Part shown: piece by piece, positions 47,398 through 58,708 of the stretch | How the letters are laid out: every line of letters starts with the position of its first letter | Numbering within the stretch: position 1 is the first letter of the stretch | Position numbers and translations under genes: made by a program | The notes under the pieces: generated by a model | Seen by the model: the letters and a program-made list of their open reading frames with translations, nothing else | The model's database searches: none | What the model was told of the DNA's origin: nothing | DNA from: Kappaphycus alvarezii | Taxonomy: Eukaryota > Rhodophyta > Florideophyceae > Gigartinales > Solieriaceae | Assembly: GCA_002205965.3 (NCBI GenBank) | Contig: NADL03000027.1 | Span: forward strand, 248,001 to 312,000 | DNA length: 64,000 nt | Direction: 5' to 3'

Positions 47398-48695
47398 GCT
47401 TGTTGCGTCGTCACCGGCGTGGTAATTCGCTTGATGTTGCTTGTAAAGTTGAGGCCGACCAATGGCCAAGGACGTTTGCAACAGATACGGCAGTGTCTTT
47501 GCAGAGGAATGACACCGTGTGTTTATGAGCGCTGTGTGTAGGGGGGTGTAATCAGTTTGTGGCTCGTGGCGTTTGAGCAGGCGACTATGAGTGAGCTGGT
47601 GTGATGCCCACCGTTCATTTTGCATAGTGCATAGTTTACCGAAAAAAGTTTGTATTTTGCATGAATGCGGCTGGAAATAAACGCATTTCATCCATCTTCT
47701 ATACCCGTTTCCTGCTTCACTACCCACGCCACGCGTCTTTGCCAAACAAACAAAAAAGTCAGTGTCTTTCACCACCAAGCCACCATCACCTCCGCTCCCA
47801 CAGCGAGTCCTGCAACGCGCACAACTCCCTGAACCCGACCCCGACCGCCAAAGCGGCTGCATTGTCGCAAGTGTCTACCGCATGCGCCCCGCACGCGCCT
47901 CTGCACAAGCCCGGCTGCCGGCGGGGTGTTCTATTGTGCACAAGGTTGCGAAATGAGGTAGAGCGGGTAGAGAGTCGCCAAACTCACATACCCGCGGTTG
48001 CGCTTGTGCTGGCGGGTTGTATATGGCAGTGCTATTCCGTCCTGGGTTTGCCGATGCGGCGTGTGTCATGGGTTGTGTGGGCGGGTTGTCAATGTGGGCT
48101 GAATTTGGGTGGTGAGCGGTGGGTCTGCGAGGGGCTCATGTGGCTTGGGATTTGTGGTCTCATATGGGTAGGAGTGGGGCGCTGCGTGTTGGGTTGAGTT
48201 TCTGCGTGCGTGGATGCATGTGCGGAGGCTTTATGGGCGGGGATGTCACCCACTGCTATGCCACGGCGGTTGAGTTGTGTGTTGGTAGGACGGTTGCTTA
48301 TTGATGTTGTGGAACGGGGTGAGGTGCATGGAGTCGTTTCAAGCAGAGGGTCAACAGTCTTGTCAGGCGGTCGAGGCCGAATGGATTCCATCTCGACAAC
48401 GTGGACGGTCGCGCTCTGCATTGACTCGTTTCAAGAGGGGGTGTGGCGACGGATTGCCATGACAAATTGCGTGCATGCCAAACTTCAACGACCCGCCAGC
48501 CCGCACCACCCTATGTGAAAGGCTGGCTGGAACTTTCTACACTCTGAACAGTTGTCAACTCAAAGCTAAATGCCACGTAGTTTTTCCTCACTGTGAAACG
48601 TATTGCGACTGCTTTCCGACACGTGATCTTACAACTTGCCCGCCTGCCGTGCGGCGCACCTTTCATCCTCTGGTGAGGGTGATTCCGTTACGGAT
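47398..48695. other. no supported gene
   Basis: Overlapping short frames on both strands (47661-48197 +, 48089-48421 -) lacking motifs. It lies downstream of the LINE's 3' end. Confidence 0.35.
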
Positions 48696-48722
48696 AACAA
48701 ACAAACAACAAACAAACAAAAC
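48696..48722 (-). repeat. LINE 3' tail of TTTG units
   Basis: AACAAACAAACAACAAACAA and further AACA units on the plus strand, i.e. TTTG repeats at the 3' end of the minus-strand element, just beyond the polyadenylation signal. Confidence 0.7.
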
Positions 48723-48797
48723 TCTTTTATTACAGATTCACTAAACCGAGCAGGGTCACTCACGCATCAGGTGATGCGAGAGACAGGGCATGGCGAG

Positions 48798-51660
48798 CTA
48801 CGGCATGGGCCGTGAGCTGGAGGACGAGGGAGGAGAGGGTGGTGACCAGGCGTCGTATTCGACGGCAGCGGTAGTGCCGCGTCGTGTGGAGAAGAAGGCG
48901 GCTATCTTCCCTAGCGCGTGTGGAGCAGAGGAGCCCAGTGCCCCGTGTGTGTCAAAGCCAAGGGGGTAGAAGTCAGCGTGTATTGTTGCGCAAAGGTCGG
49001 CGTAGCGTGCCCTCTTCTGGGTCTCCACAGGGAAAGTGGCGCCGCCTGGGGTCTTGCGGGCGTGGGGGATGGCGGCAGCTGTGTACGGGCTGGCGACAAA
49101 GACATCTATGGCGCAGGGGCGAGGAGAGAGCTCATAATTGTCGATTAAGATGTCCATCCTGTGACGGTCTTGGGGCGGGAGGTGGTTTTCCGCGGGAAGG
49201 TGTACTCGAGGGTGGGGTTGAGCAATGCGGATGGGTGCCGAAGTAGGGAGAACAGCTTGTTCCGTAGGTGGTTGTGCCTTCGGGGAAATCCTTCCATAGT
49301 TGGGCAATGAGTCGCGTGTCTGCCGAGCGGGTCGAGGATGGGCGGTGAGCGAGCGTTGGAGAGCAGACATCGAGGGCACTGGTCGTGGCCACTGAAGACC
49401 GGTTGCCGAGGCGCAGTAGGACCATGTACGTCCAAATCTCGGGGAGACTCGAGTAGAGCTGCGCGAGTCCGGAGTGTGAGGAAAGGGAGTTGGCAGAGCG
49501 GGTTCGGGAGCTAAGGTTCCTCGCGAGGCGTTGGGCTGCGGTTTCATGTTGCGGGGAGAAGTTAGGTATGCTTGCAGGCGTTGCTCATGAATGGCGTTGG
49601 TGATAGTGTGCTGGACGCCTTGCGGTGGGCCCACCGTATGAAGGCGGGCGAGCAGGGCTCGAGTTGGAGTGGTCGGGGAGGAGGGACTGGTTGAGGGAGC
49701 TGTGCGTTCTGCGGATGGCAGAGGTGAGTAGGTGGCGCCCGTCGTCCGGGAGCAGGTCGAGGATGATGTGATAGGAACTGAGCATGGAACATAGATGAGC
49801 GGCGGCGTAGATTGAGGATGTGAGTGTGAGTCCCAGGCCGCCCATTGTGAAGGGAAGTGTTGCGCATTGCCAGAAGCCTGATGAAGGTCGCGATGAATCC
49901 TTTGAAAAGCCCCTCGCAGTTCTTCATCAAACGCATTTGACGAAGAAAGGGTTAGGTGCGGCGGGGTTGTCCGAAGGGTGTACACGAGCTTGCATGCGCT
50001 TGCGCAGTGGCGAAGGAGGTGGAAGGAAGTTTGGGATCCCGGAGGGCTGGAAGGGCTGCCCAGATGTTCCGGGCGGACTGGAGGCTGTGGGGAGGAGAGA
50101 AAAGCATCGCGGTCAGTTCCGATCGGGGACCCGAGCACTGTTAGTGGCCTCAGCAGTGACGATTTTGCATGGGAGGCGGGGGAGGTTGTCCTGTCCGAAC
50201 CACCATGCTTCAGTCTTCTGCATGTTAATAAACATTCCTATGTGCCTGCCTTCCCTCTCGATTGTATGCAGTAGATCCAGGGCGGTCACGGGAGGGAAGG
50301 ATGATATTGCCGTCGTCGGCATACCATGCGTGCATCTTTGCTGCGGGGAAGGATGTGTGCAGATGGCGGAGGAAAGGTTGGATGGCGAGGCGTACAGGTG
50401 CATGGCGAGAGGGTCGCCTTGGTGTGTACCTGTGGCAGACTGCAGGACGTAGGGGCCGAAATGCAAATCCGAGGCCCTCCCGTAGGTTAGGTGAACGAAC
50501 CTGGCCGCCTGTGGAGCGTAGTCGATGACCGAGCGGAGAAAAAGGAGCGCTCCACGCTGTTGAAGGCGTTGGAGAGGTCGATTTTCAGTAGGACGTAGTC
50601 TTGATCTTTGAGGGCAGAAGCCGTGAGGCGGAGGGCGTGTATGATAGCTTCAATGCCGTGTTAGAGCCAACTGCGTGTTGCAGCGGACGTAGGTGCGAGA
50701 GAAAGACGCCGTCGTTGCTCAGTCTAGCTGCTAGGAGCCGTGCCACAAAACGTCTGTATAGGATCCCGATTGCTATGGCCGTAGACGTAGAGAGTCAGGT
50801 GAGCTTTTCGGGATTGCGATCAGTGATGCGGCGGAGAGGCAGGTTTGGAGTGAGGAGGGTACAGTGCCGTTTGCGAGCTTGTTGACGAAGTCCGTTAGGG
50901 CTGACAGTGCGTTTGCTTGTGGTTCTCCGCCCGCTGGAGCCGTGGAGAGGACGCGAAGGATGGAGGGTCGCATGCCATCCGGTCCGGGTGCCGAGTGCCT
51001 ATTCAGGGCTTGTAAGGCTCGTCGAACGTGGACTCGGCGAAGGGGGTGACGGTGGGAGTTCGGGCTGAGGGGTTGGCGTGGCTTGTTGGAGGGGCGAGGG
51101 GTGAAGGTTTGGAGGATGGGAAGTGTGTGGGGAAGGCGTCGCCGGTGGCGTGTTCTGTAGGAGGGCAGCCGTTGCTTTGGAGAGACATCCGTCCGGACAT
51201 ATCGTTGACATCGTTGTATTGGAGACTGGGTCGCCCTCTGCGGCGCAGTGGGATGTTGCAGTGGTGGAAAGGCGTCAGTGCAGCTCGTGTAAAGCTGTTG
51301 CCACTGTCCTTGCCTAGCGAGGCGGATGCGGTTGCGGAGGGTTGAGATGAACGCCAGTGAAGAGCGAGTTCGTGTCTCGTGCCGGCCATTCCTTCGAAGA
51401 ACTAGTTTTGGCGTTGCCAGGATGCAGGAGAGTGCGTCAGCTTGGGTGTCTTGTGTGCGGGCTGAGTTGTATCGGGAGTAGAGGTCGTGGAATAGGCGAT
51501 GGAAGTCTGCGCGGAGGCTGTTGGGTAGGTATTTCAACGTTGGGATCCGCAGTTGATAGATAATGTCGGGTGTCGGGCATGGTTGGGGGTCGAGGATGTG
51601 GGTGATGCACTCATTGGGAGGTGACCATGTCAGCATCAAGTGGAGGCGGTGTGCGAAGCG
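48798..51660 (-). CDS. LINE ORF2: reverse transcriptase with C-terminal zinc knuckle and nuclease
   Basis: Order along the minus strand: ALSCILATPKLVLRR (start region), SAPGPDGMRPSIL (RT motif 1), then in another frame LRPIAIGILYRRF and the LQHAVGSNTALKL block, THQGDPLA (motif B region), WYADDGNIILP (catalytic YADD). The knuckle reads CPRCLL...LDPLGRHATHCP followed by RRHNHLRNKLF, and the nuclease core RMDILIDNY...AIDVFVASPYTAA, ending KRARYADLCATIHADFYPLGF. No APE-type endonuclease is present upstream, which agrees with an RLE clade (R2/CRE/NeSL-like). Frame changes near 50770, 50600, 50450, 50280, 49940 and 49400. Confidence 0.85.
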
Positions 51661-52749
51661 GGGTCGTGGGGAGGGGCCGTCAATTTCGAAGTCGTCAAGA
51701 ACACTTTGAGGGGGAGGCGGGGGGGGCTGGGGGATGTCGGTGGGTGGGGAGGGCACAGGTTCGGGAGTCGGGGGGTCAGGGGGCGGGGCTCTTGCATACG
51801 GGCGGGTGGGGTCCCGGAGGGGGCTTGGGTAGGGAGGAGTGAGTCGGCGATTTGGCGAAGGGTTGCGAGGAAGTCGTGGCGCAGGCGCCATTTGCACTCG
51901 TCAGAGGAGAGGCGGGCGATTTCGGCGGTGATGATTTGACGGAATGCGGCGAGGTCGGCGTCAGATCGGCAGGCTTCGCGGGGATTCTGTATTTCCGTGA
52001 ACTGCAGCTGGGGTACAATGAGGTCCTCGGTGGTGGCTTGGTGGCGGAACCTCCTGTAGGCGTGAGGGATGAGCGGGACAGCACGCTCGGGTGCGATCAG
52101 GAAGAAGATCGAGGGAGTGGCGGACTGGAGCACAGCAAGAGGTGCGCGCAGTCCTCCCTCACGCAGGGCGTGACGGATGTGAGAAGGGCTGCGAATTCGT
52201 CCAGTGGATTCGGTAACTTGAACGTGGATGATGCGGCACGGTTCAGGTGCACAGAGCCTGCGGGCGGTGGATGCGATGGTGGAGCGGGCGCGACGGGTGA
52301 GAAGCGTGGGGTAATCGGGATCGTCGGCGGTGTCGGTCGGGGGGCGTCTTGGAGGCGGAGCGCCGGGAGGGAACGCGCGGGGCGCGCAGGTGCGGGGCGG
52401 GCGGCGACTGAGGCGTACGTGGGGGTGGCGTTGGCTGGGGGGCGTGTGACGTCGGCTGTCGCGTCGACGTTTTCCGAGCTCACGGGTGAGCCGGGTGAAG
52501 CAGAGTCGGGGAAAAAGGCAGTGGACAGTTTGTGCAGCAGCAGGGCAAATTCCTGCCGCATCATTTTCAACAGCGCGGAAGCCAGGGTCTTTTTTCATGG
52601 CAGCTGCGAAACGCGAAACGGCGTTCTCGTCCCGAGATCAAGGGGCAGATGGCGGTACGGAAGGACATGGCAAGCTTGAGGAAGGAGGCGGCGAAGTTCT
52701 CCGGCTGGAGGGAGGGGGTTGGGGGGTGCGCATGGTTGCTAACAAACAA
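51636..52749 (-). CDS. LINE ORF1 protein
   Basis: Starts at ATG 52749 (FVSNHAHPPT) or an inner ATG at 52570 (MKMMRQEFALLLHKLS). A Pro/Ala-rich N-terminal half with TYASVAARPAPA is followed by a folded part: RRLCAPEPCRIIHVQV, LRAPLAVLQSATPSIFFLIA, DADLAAFRQIITAEIARLSS. Position before the reverse transcriptase and composition suit a nucleic-acid-binding ORF1 protein, but I see no CCHC knuckle. One frame change near 52270 joins the halves. Confidence 0.6.
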
Positions 52750-53374
52750 TGTAGGATAAGCAAAAGGACTGCAGCCCTTTTACAGTAAGCTGACCTCTTG
52801 CGTCTGTGATCACGGATACGCAGAGCTGAATGAATAGGTCAATTTCGCTAGTTTCGCCGCTCCTCAAAATGAATAATTGCAGCACCGGACCCCAATCCAG
52901 GTGGCTTTTTTTCTCTGGGCATGCAGCTTTTTGCGTTTACGCTCAGAGAAACCAACAGACCAAACAGCCGAATTACTTTTGCAAAGCCGGTCCGTTTAAA
53001 TCGTAGTTGCCAAAGTTTTACACCCCAAGTTAAACTCCACCGCACCGCAGAAGCTCCCAGGTTATCGCCTGATACGAAGGCAATCCTGGAAACTGCGGCT
53101 CTCCACGTATATTTCAAATATCGCGTTTGATAGCGGACTAATTGGAAGCGGAGTTTGCAAATGGGAAACTTGCCGCCCACTCGCTCCGTAGACTGAACCA
53201 TTCCCGTCGTCCTGCTCCCTGTCAGAGCTAGCACCCGTGCAGTTACCGGATCGATACTCAGTTCCTATTGTAGCCATACGGGATAGTTGGGCTTTGGGGA
53301 CGGAAATGTCGCCCATGTTTTCGCAATTGAGATTGGTAGTTACACCACGTCAGGTGTATGCAGTGAAGGAGGAA
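52750..53374. other. LINE 5' flank; no gene
   Basis: Short overlapping frames only (52848-53234 -, 52921-53130 +). May include the 5' untranslated region of the LINE. Confidence 0.35.
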
Positions 53375-54003
53375 TTTTGGGTTAATTTAATGCATGGAAG
53401 ATGTGGTCGGCTGTATCCACGCCGCTCAAGCTATAGTGCGTTGTGCGGGCAAAGTCGTCACTGATGGTAACACTAAATAGCATTCCTTACAGAGCCGGCT
53501 CAATGCCAGCAAGCAGGCATGCCGCGTTAGACATGACGGCCGCGGCAGCTTGCCTTTGGGTAAGCACCGGTCTAGCGTTCCCATACGCCTCCATCGCTCG
53601 GACGCCACGTTCCGCGCGACATCGGTTAGCACCGCGTACGCGTCTGGGTGCCAGCCTCCAAGGGTGGCTATTGGATAGGCACAAGCCTTCCTCTAGCAGA
53701 AGTCCCGAGCAGGGGTTTGGATTGTGTTTTATCAATAGACTAGGGAAGTGCGACGTGCAGGGCCACTAAAATTGACTAGCTTTGGAGGGGGCAAACATCT
53801 GCATGTTCATACCTTCTACGATTGGCGGAAATTGCTGCGTTGAGGGAGGTGAGTGGATTGAAAGTACGCCCTGTCCTACGAGAAGGCGCAAGAGGATTGA
53901 CGAACGTCACGTCATAAAAGTCCGTTCCTCCGTTGCTACCCATTCCCTGGATATCCGGCCTTGTGCGGCAAGTCCCTGTCGCTGCTCGATGGCAGGGTGA
54001 CAT
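53375..54003 (-). mobile_element. LINE 3' end, dispersed copy C
   Basis: Best preserved of the three related fragments. Minus-strand pieces in order: TRPDIQGMG, DFYDVTFVNPLA (nuclease core), FNPLTSLNAAISANRRRYEH, then WHPDAYAVLTDVARNVASE, QAAAAVMSNAACLLAG, and a 3' tail with TGGTCG and TTAAATTAA. Single-base frame changes separate the pieces. No reverse transcriptase upstream: 5'-truncated. Confidence 0.75.
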
Positions 54004-54739
54004 GTAGTGAATGCCTCGAGGGAGGAAACTGGGACCTGAAATTAAAGTTTGAAGTGAGTATGCCTAGAAAATGTGCTTTTTTGCAATTGCAGACTGCCGT
54101 TAAAGTCTCGGAAGGTTGCACCTAGCCTCCCTGGAGCCAATCGTGAAAAGAGAGGCAAAAGACGGCGCAGAAGTTTGTGTCTCCAGAAGGGGACAATGGG
54201 AACATCTGGGCTTGGGTAGTCCTTTTTCCACATTGAACTTTGATAGTTTCTCCTCTTGAAATGTAAGTTCGCGTCCATAATATAACCTTCGGAGACTGGC
54301 GATAAAGTTACATTACTGTACGATGCACCGAGCCATCCTGCATCCGATCTCGGAATAAGAAGCAAGAGTCAGCGCATAAGTTAATGTTCCTGGGAAGGGT
54401 GCACCGGGAACGCCTAGGAGGAACGCCTAGGAATACCCCCGCAACACGCGGAGCTTGGTCACACTATTCAAACTGATTTTTTTCCATCACTCTGCGGCGT
54501 TGCACTTTTGTGCACCAGTGCCAAACAAATATTAATAGTCCCTACGAGCTCTAGCTAGAGGTAACTAAGATCCTCGAAATGGCAAATGAATACATCGCCA
54601 TATCCTTTAGGCTGCACTACCACTACCGATGATTGAAAAATAAAAGTTTCAGTAGTCTTCCCTGCAGATGAACCTCAGATATGCCTCAACCTAAAAGAGG
54701 ATAGTCAGAACGAAATCGTCTGTTTACCGTGGCGCGATC
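54004..54739. other. no supported gene
   Basis: A 107-codon minus-strand frame (54042-54365) without motifs and AT-rich non-coding sequence. Nothing else seen. Confidence 0.35.
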
Positions 54740-56190
54740 TTACCCAGTGAATGATCAGAGAGCGGCACTTTCTACCGGCCAGGGGCTCTTTCGACACCGC
54801 ATCGGCTATACTTTGAACCCCCCCGCTACCGCCATATGGCCGTGCTTCCCTCAGCCGTTGATGACTCCCGTCCATTCCATGCCCCCCTCCACACGGCCAA
54901 CGGCAGCAGGGGTGCATGGATGCCACCTTCCATGATGTGCGCACCATGTTCAGAAGGGTCACATCGGACCCAACGTCGCCACGGTCCTCATTGATGCCTG
55001 CGACGCCTTTAACTGCGTTGGTAGGCAATCAATGTTGAACATGCTGCCATCCTGTGCCCCTTGGTCGCCAGCTTTGCAAACCTGGTTTACAGTGGCTCAA
55101 ACCACAGTTACTTGTTCCCAATCGCGAGCAAACTATCCTCTAGGGCGCTCAGGGAATTCAGCAGGGAACCCGCTAGCATGCTGCTCTTCTCCTTGACGAT
55201 CGACCCGCCAATTCGAGGAATCGTCTAAGAGGACGGCATAATTCTAAATCAGTAGTACGCAGATGGCGGGACGATATTGGGTTTCTGAACGGCCTCCGGT
55301 GAGCCCTCCGGCCGTTCTCCCCCGATGGCCCGACGTTCGGCCTTCCTCAACCACTAGAACAACAGCATCTCCTGGATACACTCTTCGCCAGTGGACCATG
55401 CCCCGTCCTCGCTGAGTTCCTGCTCTCTGATTGTTCAGGTGATGGTTTCAACCATCTTGGGGCCCAATCGACAACGCTGCTTCCACTAAAGCTTTCGCAC
55501 GCAGCAAGATTTCGCGGCATACGCGGTCTGACCCTTCGTCACAGCACTGTTGCTATTTTCCTACAAGCGCATCCCATCACGGCGACGAGGGATTGCCTGA
55601 GCACTGGAGCATCATGCTACGCAAGTACCTCAGTCTCTTGGTCTACGCATACTCTTTGCCGTTCAAACGTTACCATTGCCAGCAGAACCTCGATGTCCAC
55701 GGTGCCCGCCGCTGACCGCTGCGTCTCGGGGTTCGGACCCATTCACCGCCACTACTCCGTCCACAATGGGCTTGCGTGGGCGTCTTCCGCGCCACTGGCC
55801 TTGACTATAAGTTCGAAATTGAGAACCTCGTCTCCTGTATGGGCTACAGGCTAGCCCATATCATCCCTGTGCAATTCCCTCTTAACCCTGAACCTGACCT
55901 CCCGGACCGGCCTATCGCGTGTGGCGTCGCTGTTACGTCCCTGTTCAAGCAGCCCTCCCTCACGAAAGCTACAAAAGTCGCCGGAGAGGCTGTCACCCAC
56001 ACGCACCACCTCAAGGACCACGGCCTTCAGCACAAGCGCTCAGGACGCCTTTTGCCTCCCTCCCACTACCCTTTCTCGACCCCAAATTTTAATTCCAGCC
56101 CCTGGTTTTCGACTTCACTCGGCGCTCCATTCCTCGAAACTGTGTTGCTTGCTGAAATTTGTTCCAAGCATTGCTAGGAAATGTCAGACC
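54740..56190 (+). mobile_element. degenerate RLE-type LINE on plus strand
   Basis: Reverse transcriptase pieces in several frames: TVLIDACDAFNCVGRQSM (motif A with catalytic Asp), AGNPLACCSS in one frame and LLFSLTIDPPIRGIV in another (motif B/C region), then YADGG, where the second catalytic Asp is lost and a stop precedes it. The knuckle reads CQQNLDVHG ... GFGPIHRHYSVHNGLAW near 55680-55790, and the C-terminal domain has DVAVTS-like sequence with SLTKATKVAGEAVTHTHHL. Its sequence differs from the other LINEs in the window, so it is a separate family, and it is clearly dead. Confidence 0.7.
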
Positions 56191-57162
56191 TCGGATTCTA
56201 CTATTCGCACGCGCCTTTATCAGCGCATATTTGCGCCTACCGTAGTGGTCGTCGGTGGCTATGGCCATCATCTCACGGACTCCGCTGCACGTGACCGACA
56301 TGGTCCATCCAGTCAGTCTTCACTGAGTAGCCGGTAGTCGGTGTACACTCTAGATGGTCGAATGGGTCAATATTACCAGTCCGGCATTGACTCTCGGGGC
56401 CTCGGTGTGAAGACTGCGCCCGTAGGGTACAGAACGTACTCAACATACAGCTCAAGAGAAGACTTTGGAGACAATTCGCTCTTTACTTTCACGACCAGCT
56501 TACGTTCAAGTCATTCGCCTCGTCGCCTGCAGGAATCCGATAGCCACCGCTCGTCCAGTTGGCAATCAAACCGAACCGCAGTATTTGTGCACAAAGAATC
56601 AGGACCAAATGCGCGCCAGAGTCTATGACCAACGTGAGGTCCTCGGCATTAAATTCGCAAAGATGTAATCTAATTCGCAGCCCTCTAGTGAACAAAATTT
56701 GCCAGCAGCCAGTCTACCCGAAAGTTTATCCTCTGTTTGAATGTTCATCTGCTGTTTGAAACCCTGTTTAGGGTGCACTAATAATGCTTCCAACGGCAGC
56801 GGCGGGAGAACAGGGTGACCAAGTTCTGCGACGCAGGACGGCTGCATCAGCAGTAGTGCATAATGTGAAACTTGGCGCATGCAAAACTCCAACGCGCATT
56901 GAGTGCGCCCCCGAGTTAATCATTTTCTTCATAAGAAATACCTCCCTGCAACTCACATTCGCAAACCTGTGTGATCGGTTTTTGCCCGCCAGCTTAAGCC
57001 GGAATTCCTGTTCACTTCCCGCTCCGACACAACTGAACCAATCTACATGTCCGTCAGTAGACTCAAAACTTGGCTGTCACTCGAACAAAAAGCCGGACAA
57101 AGAGCCAATCTTGTGAATGTCCTCAAACACCGCTGCTCCACCAGTGCTTTGACATGACACCC
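56191..57162. other. no supported gene; flank of methyltransferase gene
   Basis: Overlapping short frames without motifs (56489-56695 -, 56784-57116 +). The last part should be the 3' untranslated region of the FtsJ-like gene. Confidence 0.35.
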
Positions 57163-58327
57163 TCAAATCCCTCCCTTTTCTTCCTCCCTAAAATGCTGGG
57201 GTACAAATCCCTGTGCCACGTAATAGACTTCCCTTGAAACCTTGCGACTGGCGGCCGGTTTGAATGTCCTCACCTTGACAAAGCAGTCCTCTAGATCATC
57301 TCGAAATTCTTTTTCCTCCCCACCAGCGAAAACTTTGCAGCAAAAGATGCCGCCATTCCGTAAAACCTTTCGTGCGACAACAAGCGCCTCACCTGCAAGT
57401 TGCATGATAAGAAGATGGTCTCGTTCTTTTTCCCCCGTTGTAAATGGGGCCATGTCAGAAAGAACGGCATCAGCCTCCTTACCATCAAGACCTTGGATAA
57501 TCTTATGATGCACCGCGTCGTCGGTTATGTCACCATGAATAAACATGGCGCCTGGAATTGGGTCCATCGGTTGTTGATCCACACACACAAGCTTTACAAA
57601 AGGATAAAAGGCTATCACGGTTACAGGTCTGTGTCTCTCGAAACGGAGTCGACAGAGTACGACGGTCAGCAATGTTCGGAAAGGGTACGTTTCGACTAAC
57701 CTGCCCAAAGCGACGCTTTTTCTGCTTTCCGCCCAGAGTGCGTTGTGGAAAACGGGGAAATCTGTGGAGATCGGCATATCGCGACGCGTCCCAGCGATCC
57801 AGGGCGCTGTGATTGATAAGGCCTGCAGCGATTTTAGAGAAACCGCCCGGAGATGCGCCCAGGTCTACGACATAAGAACCCTGCAATGCAGATTACACGG
57901 AAACATTAAGGTATGTTAGCTGCCCACGGGGCTGACAGGACTCTGTGCGAAAATATTTGATTACGTCGGGACGGGTGGGCCGAGCAGAACGCACCTGGCG
58001 GAGAAAATTGCCAAATTTCTTGTTAATTTCATCGAGCTTGTAGGCGGCGCGGGAACGAAGGCCTGCCTGAATGGCCCTGTTTGCGTAAATGTCTGCATCT
58101 CTTTGCTGCTTCCAGCCAGCGGAAAGGAGGCGAGTGTGCTTCCGAACCAGTCCCTGAGTTTGTTGCTCATGACCTTTTGCTGGTGGAGGACCAGAAGATT
58201 GGCAAGGTGCAATTGGGATGCAACGCGCGTGCATCGAGTAGCCGCGATGCCTTGGAAATGATGAATGGATTTTGTGGTACAGTAAGTACAGTAAGTGTTG
58301 TACGGCAGATTTACAACGGTTTACCAC
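57163..58327 (-). CDS. FtsJ/RrmJ-type 2'-O-ribose RNA methyltransferase, three exons
   Basis: Methylates a ribose 2'-OH of ribosomal RNA using S-adenosylmethionine. Exons 57995-58327, 57701-57880 and 57163-57591, joined in phase 0 through introns with GTGCGT...TGCAG and GTTAGT...AAAG ends (114 and 109 bases), give 313 residues without any frame error. The K-D-K-E tetrad is visible: Lys in RSRAAYKLDEIN, Asp in VLSDMAPF, Lys in FCCKVFAGGE, Glu in SREVYYVAQGF. The cofactor motif is VVDLGASPGGFS, and VCVDQQPMDPI is the second-strand block. The ATG at 58327 gives a long basic leader; the ATG at 58234 (MHARCIPIAP) is as likely. The leader suggests mitochondrial import (MRM2-like), but a plastid or other target is possible. 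The insert between the first two cofactor strands is about 40 residues longer than in E. coli. Confidence 0.9.
57592..57700 (-). other. intron 2 of the FtsJ-like gene
   Basis: 109 bases, GTTAGT donor after CAG and an AAAG acceptor preceded by a T-rich tract. Removal joins the RRFGQ and LVCVDQQP codons in frame and restores the family alignment. Confidence 0.8.
57881..57994 (-). other. intron 1 of the FtsJ-like gene
   Basis: 114 bases, GTGCGT donor and TGCAG acceptor. Joins NFLRQ to GSYVVDLG in frame; unspliced reading hits a stop. Confidence 0.85.
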
Positions 58328-58708
58328 GGTAAATTTTGTACAATTGAGGCCGCAGCAGACGCCGGCGACAGATTAAACTTTGATGCCAACTGTCACGATA
58401 ACATTTGCTCATTACCGGGAGGCTCATGTAGAATCACAATTATTCTTAAATAAAAAGGGATCAATACAAAAAAATTTGGACGTGTAAGCTTTCAAAAATA
58501 CGAATATCAATAAATCACACACTTTTCACAAACCGCGACACGTTATAGCCGATAGTTAAAGTACAACTCGCGCTGTCTGCCCCTCCTATACATCTACCCC
58601 CCTGCTCCTTTACCCTCATCGCATGCTTTCCTCCTTACCCACCGTCATTCCTCTTGCACATTTGCACAAACAAGTGTGTCAGCCTTCTCCGCAAAAGTCG
58701 TATCTCCC
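58328..58708. promoter_or_regulatory. divergent promoter region
   Basis: About 380 bases between the FtsJ-like gene (-) and the DDT gene (+), likely shared by both. It is AT-rich in the middle (58450-58520) and pyrimidine-rich close to the DDT start. TACAGTAAGTACAGTAAG lies at 58278-58295, just inside the 5' end of the FtsJ frame if the upstream ATG is used, which favours the downstream ATG. Confidence 0.5.

Larger units (their letters stand above)
48696..52749 (-). mobile_element. near full-length RLE-type LINE
   Basis: A 4-kb non-LTR retrotransposon on the minus strand. It has an ORF1 (52749-51636), a reverse transcriptase ORF, a Cys/His knuckle and a restriction-like nuclease at the C-terminus, then AATAAA (48726-48731 complement) and a 3' tail of TTTG units (complement of 48696-48722). 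A terminal simple repeat is common at LINE 3' ends. Frames are interrupted several times by single-base slips but motifs are well kept, so it is the youngest LINE here. No target duplication was found by eye. Confidence 0.85.

Noticed and set aside
51621..52788. Long plus-strand Gly/Arg-rich open frames, up to 275 codons
   Set aside because: Mirror images of the Pro/Ala-rich ORF1 of the minus-strand LINE.
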